42,750 nucleotides of DNA from an uncultured Candidatus Saccharibacteria bacterium (GTDB lineage Bacteria; Patescibacteriota; Saccharimonadia; Saccharimonadales; Saccharimonadaceae). The DNA lies in contig CAMZEB010000006.1 in NCBI GenBank assembly GCA_947305705.1, positions 1 to 42,750 on the forward strand. The letters are read 5' to 3'. Shown here piece by piece: positions 41,201 through 42,750 of the stretch (its first letter is position 1; each line of letters begins with the position of its first letter). The translations under genes were made by a program, and so were the position numbers. The notes beneath the pieces are model-generated. The model had not been told where the DNA came from. It was given only the letters and a program-made list of their open reading frames with translations, and made no database searches.

Positions 41201-42750
41201 GAAGTTGAACTGAGAGTGTCGTCATTTTTACCAATGACAATATTATTTTGAGAGTGGATGCCATAAGTGCTACTGTGGATTATGCCACCCGAGATAGTGC
41301 TCTGGTTCGCTGGATTATTCTGGTAAATACCATAAGCAGTGCCTGAAGCGCTAGTTGTAGTTATTGTCCCGCCTGTAATATTAAAGGTTGAATATATAGC
41401 GTTATAACTCACTGAATATTCTCGATACACACCGATCATACCATAGACAGTGCCAGAAGAAGTATTATTGACCGTTAGGCTACCGCCAGACATTGTGAAT
41501 GAAGCCCAATAGGAAACGCCATGTGTTTCATCTTTCGTACTGCTCGTAACAGTGATAGTGCCACCGGTTTGAGAATAGACGGAATAGCCATCAGTCTCAT
41601 AATTTACGCCATATGTCCTACCCCAACCATTCGAGCCGCCATTATTAGTAACTGCTAATTCGCCGCTCTTCATGTAGAATCTATGTGCATAGTAAAGACC
41701 ATACGTATTGTTGTTGCTATTCGAAGTTACTGTTAGTTTCCCGCCATCGATTGTGACATTAGGGCAGCTATACATCCCGATAGTCTCCCCGCTAGGCCTA
41801 TTCACTATTACCTCGCCACCAGTAAGAGAAACCGTATTGACTTTGTAGATGGCGGTACCGGCCGAAGTATGAGTGCCGCCTGAAATTGTTAGAGTACCGG
41901 AATTGTCGCTATGGACTATGTTGCTGGCCGACGTAATAGTGCCACCCGAGATGTTGGTTTGAGATGAAGAGCCGGCTTCGATAGCAGCGCCACTCGAATT
42001 AATATTGCCTGATTCAAAATTGAGAGTGCCGGTGTTGTTGATTCCGGTTCCGCTTGATTTAATATTTCCGTTAAACGTAAGGGTAGAACTGTTTCTTACT
42101 GCTGAGGCGCTAGAATTGGAAACAATATACGAATTCGCATCCATATCGACAGTAGTGTTTGCGGTGTCGACTACGAGAACCGTACCAGTGCTAGATTCGA
42201 GGATGGCGTTGTTCATCAGGGTGAGAGTATTTTTGTTGTTCAGCATAGCGTTGCTGGTAGCGCCTGCTAGTTTTGCGCCATCAACAATGATTTCGTTGTT
42301 ATTTACGGCAGTATGCGAGAAGTTAATAGAGCCACCAGTTCTTTCGCCGGTTTCTGGATCTTCGCCTGCTTGGCTATCCGTGACGGTTAGTTTGCCGTTA
42401 ATAACCCAATCGTCGCCGGCGTTAATATTGAAACCGTCTTCGTCTATTTCAATTTCTTCGTTTTGGTTGATGGTGATTGGATAGCTCGCATCGAAGTCCC
42501 TCACAGCATAAATCTTGTAACCAGTAATGGCGGAAGTATTGATGTTGTCCTGAAGGTTGTAGTAGTAGATATCTCCGTGGTGAGAAGTCTTACTTACGGC
42601 ACGGTTAGAGCTCTTTAGTTCAACATGTTGATAGGAACGACCATCAGCTTCCATATGTTCAACGTTCGGGAAATAGTAGACCGTAACTTCTTCGCTACCA
42701 CCTTCTATGGTTGTGCGGTAGAATGGTGAACCGTCATAACCACCAACTAG
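38236..42750 (-). CDS. Giant beta-helical surface protein, 5' end outside window
   Basis: At least 1504 residues; the frame stays open to the window edge, so the start and any signal peptide lie beyond 42750, and the ATG at 42654 is internal. Most of the protein is short rungs of the type SGGTITVTS, SGGSLTVNN or NNGTLNF, as in right-handed parallel beta helices of adhesins. The element SLQKAINAAESGDTIVLL recurs (also SLTKAYAAAESGDVIYVI), followed by a DLNGH or DLDGH strand, as in many Gram-positive wall proteins. The C-terminus (VEYQYEATAQ...LVYMPN) has no sortase motif. It contains two identical 862-bp segments. Probably a host-contact or biofilm adhesin. Confidence 0.85.
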   Translation of the reverse strand, partial: LVGGYDGSPFYRTTIEGGSEEVTVYYFPNVEHMEADGRSYQHVELKSSNRAVSKTSHHGDIYYYNLQDNINTSAITGYKIYAVRDFDASYPITINQNEEIEIDEDGFNINAGDDWVINGKLTVTDSQAGEDPETGERTGGSINFSHTAVNNNEIIVDGAKLAGATSNAMLNNKNTLTLMNNAILESSTGTVLVVDTANTTVDMDANSYIVSNSSASAVRNSSTLTFNGNIKSSGTGINNTGTLNFESGNINSSGAAIEAGSSSQTNISGGTITSASNIVHSDNSGTLTISGGTHTSAGTAIYKVNTVSLTGGEVIVNRPSGETIGMYSCPNVTIDGGKLTVTSNSNNNTYGLYYAHRFYMKSGELAVTNNGGSNGWGRTYGVNYETDGYSVYSQTGGTITVTSSTKDETHGVSYWASFTMSGGSLTVNNTSSGTVYGMIGVYREYSVSYNAIYSTFNITGGTITTTSASGTAYGIYQNNPANQSTISGGIIHSSTYGIHSQNNIVIGKNDDTLSSTSPEIIGDSYALNNGNFYFYDGVLRGEKAYRDGAIKGIVDGTTGHMESNEDYDENYWLVEDENYLSVNNIEYNSLTKAYAAAESGDVIYVIKDATVTSTLPTNPSGKEITFDLNGHNITYSQPLINNGTLNFRDSSAGQNGTLTSSYGNNFKNNGTLNIQSGNIVNNYAAAIEAGSSSQTNISGGTITSASNIVHSDNSGTLTISGGTHTSAGTAIYKVNTVSLTGGEVIVNRPSGETIGMYSCPNVTIDGGKLTVTSNSNNNTYGLYYAHRFYMKSGELAVTNNGGSNGWGRTYGVNYETDGYSVYSQTGGTITVTSSTKDETHGVSYWASFTMSGGSLTVNNTSSGTVYGMIGVYREYSVSYNAIYSTFNITGGTITTTSASGTAYGIYQNNPANQSTISGGIIHSSTYGIHSQNNIVIGKNDDTLSSTSPEIIGDSYALNNGNFYFYDGVLRGGIRAYKIDEYIKAIPEDTAINIGSETIGDITYDKRWLGAEHNVARIGSTNYLSLQKAINAAESGDTIVLLEDNYLYANPNIPSGKNLTIDLDGHTIISSNPIVNNGTTTITNSSNIDVTINYRSSGYFIQNSANADFTLDKVKIVAANAVNNSGNLTITDSAIETTGTAITSTGDLTIDNSTISTSGQNNYAIYSNGGTNNITNSNINNTASSDNSSRSSYYQNNATSSTIDTANITGKIVNNAGALSLKDSSINYTITSDFNIVSNGVNATTAFDHVAATIDQVNSSSYSYGSSSAISNSGSMTIANNSSLTITGARSDTRLYNEALYGINNSGTLTLSSSTISISYVTGSTFGDSIYGVNSTNTLIATDNIINVSHARAYGMKTSGTATLDNNTITSSGTNVYGLYVAGGTNMMKTGTVTATATGTSYGTYISAGEFTLGEAEPSDSPDYGKATAHVSTANPSITAIGGASSAGIGLKNPSSSFNFYDGRITGSTQSLPDTVTKVEYQYEATAQTDPDTGYEYSILVYMPN
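39837..40698 (-). repeat. Identical direct repeat, copy proximal to gene 3' end
   Basis: 862 bases that match 41127-41988 at every position compared, line by line. The offset between copies is 1290 bases (430 codons), so recombination between them would keep the frame. Confidence 0.95.
41127..41988 (-). repeat. Identical direct repeat, second copy
   Basis: Second copy of the 862-base segment; it is separated from the first by 428 bases of unrelated coding sequence (40699-41126). It encodes 287 residues from AAIEAGSSSQTNISGG to FYFYDGVLRG. Confidence 0.95.

Noticed and set aside
39837-41988. CRISPR or transposon explanation for the repeats
   Set aside because: Only two long copies, inside one continuous reading frame, with no terminal inverted repeats, target duplications or transposase.
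42005-42484. 159-codon plus-strand frame
   Set aside because: Antisense shadow of the repetitive surface-protein gene.

Overview
This window looks like a chromosomal segment from a host-associated member of Candidatus Saccharibacteria (TM7) or a close Patescibacteria relative. The reasons are short, compact housekeeping genes (EF-Ts of 209 aa, TruB of 215 aa without a C-terminal PUA domain, TilS of 276 aa), Gram-positive-like surface and cell-wall functions, many small membrane proteins of unknown function, and very tight packing. The assignment is inference from gene content; no rRNA gene is present. I see no tRNA or rRNA gene, CRISPR array, insertion sequence, prophage or attachment site.

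Layout. 1-431 is AT-rich and has no convincing gene, but holds a 21-bp palindrome. 432-6068 (minus strand) carries a small membrane protein, an M1 aminopeptidase, a secreted surface protein with a sortase-like C-terminus, and acetate kinase. 6185-7531 (minus) is rpsB-tsf. 7646-10849 holds a coiled-coil hypothetical, an HtrA protease with a polytopic membrane protein, and signal peptidase I. 10891-13923 (minus) is tilS, an Rpf/YabE-like muralytic protein, rsmA and a 57-aa membrane peptide. 13976-16761 holds a PRC-barrel protein that overlaps recX tail to tail, then recA-recX and a hypothetical gene. 16925-24207 (plus) holds yebC, an XRE-HTH/MurA-like fusion, gatC-gatA, a membrane-anchored HEPN-like protein, gatB, galU and two membrane/YtxH-like proteins. 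24278-26454 holds a P-loop kinase, a TylF-like methyltransferase, a TraX-like protein and a small membrane protein.

26461-34665 (minus) is a long co-oriented block: a Cys-rich thioredoxin-like membrane protein, truB, prfB, ftsE, ftsX, a PcsB-like CHAP hydrolase and a Ca2+-type P-ATPase. The FtsEX plus coiled-coil/CHAP hydrolase arrangement matches the division-hydrolase module known from streptococci. 34770-35330 is a TasA/camelysin-like secreted protein. 35388-38160 (minus) holds RNase J with a long basic N-terminal extension and an unknown protein. 38236 to the window edge is a giant beta-helical surface protein, open at its 5' end, with two identical 862-bp direct repeats.

Common threads. 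At least a dozen genes have a TATAAT-like -10 box ending only 6-9 bases before the start codon, which implies leaderless or nearly leaderless mRNAs, while other genes have strong Shine-Dalgarno sites. The most unusual items are the HTH-MurA fusion with altered active-site residues, the identical repeats in the surface protein, the membrane-anchored HEPN-like protein inside the gatCAB cluster, the symmetric six-cysteine cytoplasmic tail on the thioredoxin-like protein, and a terminator hairpin that contains the promoter and start codon of the next gene.
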